Assembly: GCA_027623845.1 (NCBI GenBank)
Contig: JAQBUJ010000239.1
Span: forward strand, 1-5,744
Length of the DNA stretch: 5,744 nucleotides
Source of the DNA: Pseudomonadota bacterium
GTDB lineage: Bacteria > Pseudomonadota > Alphaproteobacteria > Thalassobaculales > Thalassobaculaceae
Reading direction: 5' to 3'
The notes under the pieces: model-generated
The model's input: only the letters and a program-made list of their open reading frames with translations
The model's database searches: none
Told to the model about the DNA's origin: nothing
Position numbers and translations under genes: made by a program
Shown here: positions 5,219-5,744 of the stretch, piece by piece
How positions within the stretch are numbered: the stretch's first letter is position 1
How the letters are laid out: each line of letters starts with the position of its first letter

Positions 5219-5242
5219 ACTTGCTCTCAGGGGATAATCCCG
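5219..5242. repeat. Right terminal inverted repeat
   Basis: AGGGGATAATCCCG (5229-5242) is the exact reverse complement of the outer 14 bp of the left end, and ACTTG (5219-5223) matches the inner part. No promoter hexamer adjoins this copy, unlike the left end. Confidence 0.88.
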
Positions 5243-5250
5243 AAATTTTT
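5243..5250. repeat. Right target-site duplication (AAATTTTT)
   Basis: It is identical to 2751-2758 and directly follows the right inverted repeat. It marks the right insertion boundary. Confidence 0.85.
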
Positions 5251-5699
5251 TGACCAATACCGGAACAACCGCAAAGGCGTTGTCTCGCCGTTGCGAGATT
5301 CCGGACCGTCTGCTCAGAGGCATGAACGAGCCGGACTGGAGTCCGACGCTCAAGACCTTACTCAGAATCGAACAAGCGATAGGCGACGATCCAGCATGGC
5401 CGTCTCACGATGTATACAGCTGGCATGAGGCGAAGGACGAGGTCGGCTTCATCTTTTGTCGCAACCGCAAGGTTTCGGAACGCGATGCAAATACCTTCGG
5501 CCCGGTACTCGACGTTTATGCCAAGGACGTTTCGGAAGAAGACCGATTAAGCGGCCTTGCAGCGCTTTCCAACGTCACGGTCATTGATGTGACAGCCGAA
5601 ATGCCGACGGAATTTTTCATCTCCAAACACGCGCAAACCGCCTGCGCCGCCCTTGGCGCCGACTACACCGGGAAACGAGAGGTGGTTCGGTTTGTCTGA
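5251..5699 (+). pseudogene. 3' part of the HTH regulator gene split by the transposon
   Basis: The frame continues the 21 residues encoded at 2695-2758 once the element is removed, giving a 170-residue protein. The helix-turn-helix occupies about residues 17-65 of that restored chain: DAQNFL, then TNTGTTAKALSRRCEI (23-38), PDRLLRGMNEPDW (39-51) and SPTLKTLLRIEQAIGDDPAW (52-71). This resembles small alphaproteobacterial regulators that end their HTH with SP-x-L-x-T-L-x-R-x-E. The C-terminal 100 residues are a mixed alpha/beta region I do not recognise; it may sense a ligand or dimerise. A TTG at 5250 could open this fragment, but it has no ribosome binding site, lies across the duplication edge and omits helix 1, so a functional product is unlikely. 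The gene was divergent from the ribbon-helix-helix gene. Confidence 0.75.
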
Positions 5700-5744
5700 A
5701 CAGTTTCGGGGATATCTTAAGTGGGTTTCCGCTCTGGTTACGCT

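Larger units (their letters stand above)
2759..5242 (+). mobile_element. IS1595-family transposon with passenger genes (2484 bp)
   Basis: The element is bounded by 24-bp imperfect inverted repeats (2759-2782 and 5219-5242; outer 14 bp identical, 19 of 24 overall) and flanked by the perfect 8-bp duplication AAATTTTT. It encodes a DDNK transposase at its left end (2824-3750). A simple IS1595-type element would end soon after the transposase. This one continues for about 1.5 kb with a small minus-strand ORF, a hairpin-rich probable non-coding RNA, and a 292-residue winged-helix-like passenger protein. The IS1595 family is known to include passenger-carrying members. Perfect duplications, matching ends and an intact transposase suggest a fairly recent and possibly still active insertion. 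It interrupts an HTH regulator gene. Confidence 0.9.

Noticed and set aside
5250..5699. TTG 5250 as the start of an intact small gene
   Set aside because: There is no ribosome binding site, the codon straddles the target duplication, and the HTH would lack helix 1; the interrupted-gene explanation is much stronger.
1..5744. CRISPR array, tRNA or rRNA genes, integron or phage attachment sites
   Set aside because: No regularly spaced repeats, cloverleaf, rRNA core sequences or integrase were seen on either strand.

Overview
The window looks like part of a GC-rich alphaproteobacterial genome. The composition, the RHH_4-type ribbon-helix-helix protein, the style of the small HTH regulator and the IS1595-type transposase all fit, but no gene here fixes the genus. 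It splits into a chromosomal stretch (1 to about 2758), an inserted mobile element (2759-5242) and the rest of the chromosomal gene that the element interrupted (5243-5699).

The left part carries a two-gene operon: a thiolase-fold protein (144-1412) and, 14 bp later, a DUF35-type OB-fold protein (1427-1948). Such pairs act on acyl-CoA substrates as thiolases or retro-aldolases. Both proteins have lost hallmark residues: the thiolase has serines where the nucleophilic cysteine should be, and the OB-fold partner lacks most of its zinc-ribbon cysteines. Convergent to them is a minus-strand gene for an unusual protein with two ribbon-helix-helix domains in one chain (2492-1983). Divergent from that gene began a small helix-turn-helix regulator (start 2695).

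The HTH gene is split by a 2484-bp IS1595-family element. The evidence is direct: 24-bp terminal inverted repeats with 14 identical outer bases, a perfect 8-bp target duplication (AAATTTTT), and an intact HTH reading frame once the element and one duplication copy are removed on paper.

The element carries much more than a transposase. From left to right it holds a near-consensus promoter joined to the inverted repeat, a palindromic operator-like site over the transposase start region, and the transposase (2824-3750). Next come a small convergent ORF with a strong ribosome binding site and TTG start (3880-3683) and a roughly 330-nt segment dense in hairpins. That segment has its own promoter-like sequence and a plus-strand-specific terminator (about 3932-4259), so it is probably a structured non-coding RNA. 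Last is a minus-strand passenger gene (5060-4182) for a protein with a coiled coil and two putative winged-helix domains. The predicted RNA and the passenger gene converge and overlap at their 3' ends. The element is best read as an IS1595-type transposon with passenger genes and a candidate undescribed RNA/DNA-binding-protein module; the function of that module is unknown.
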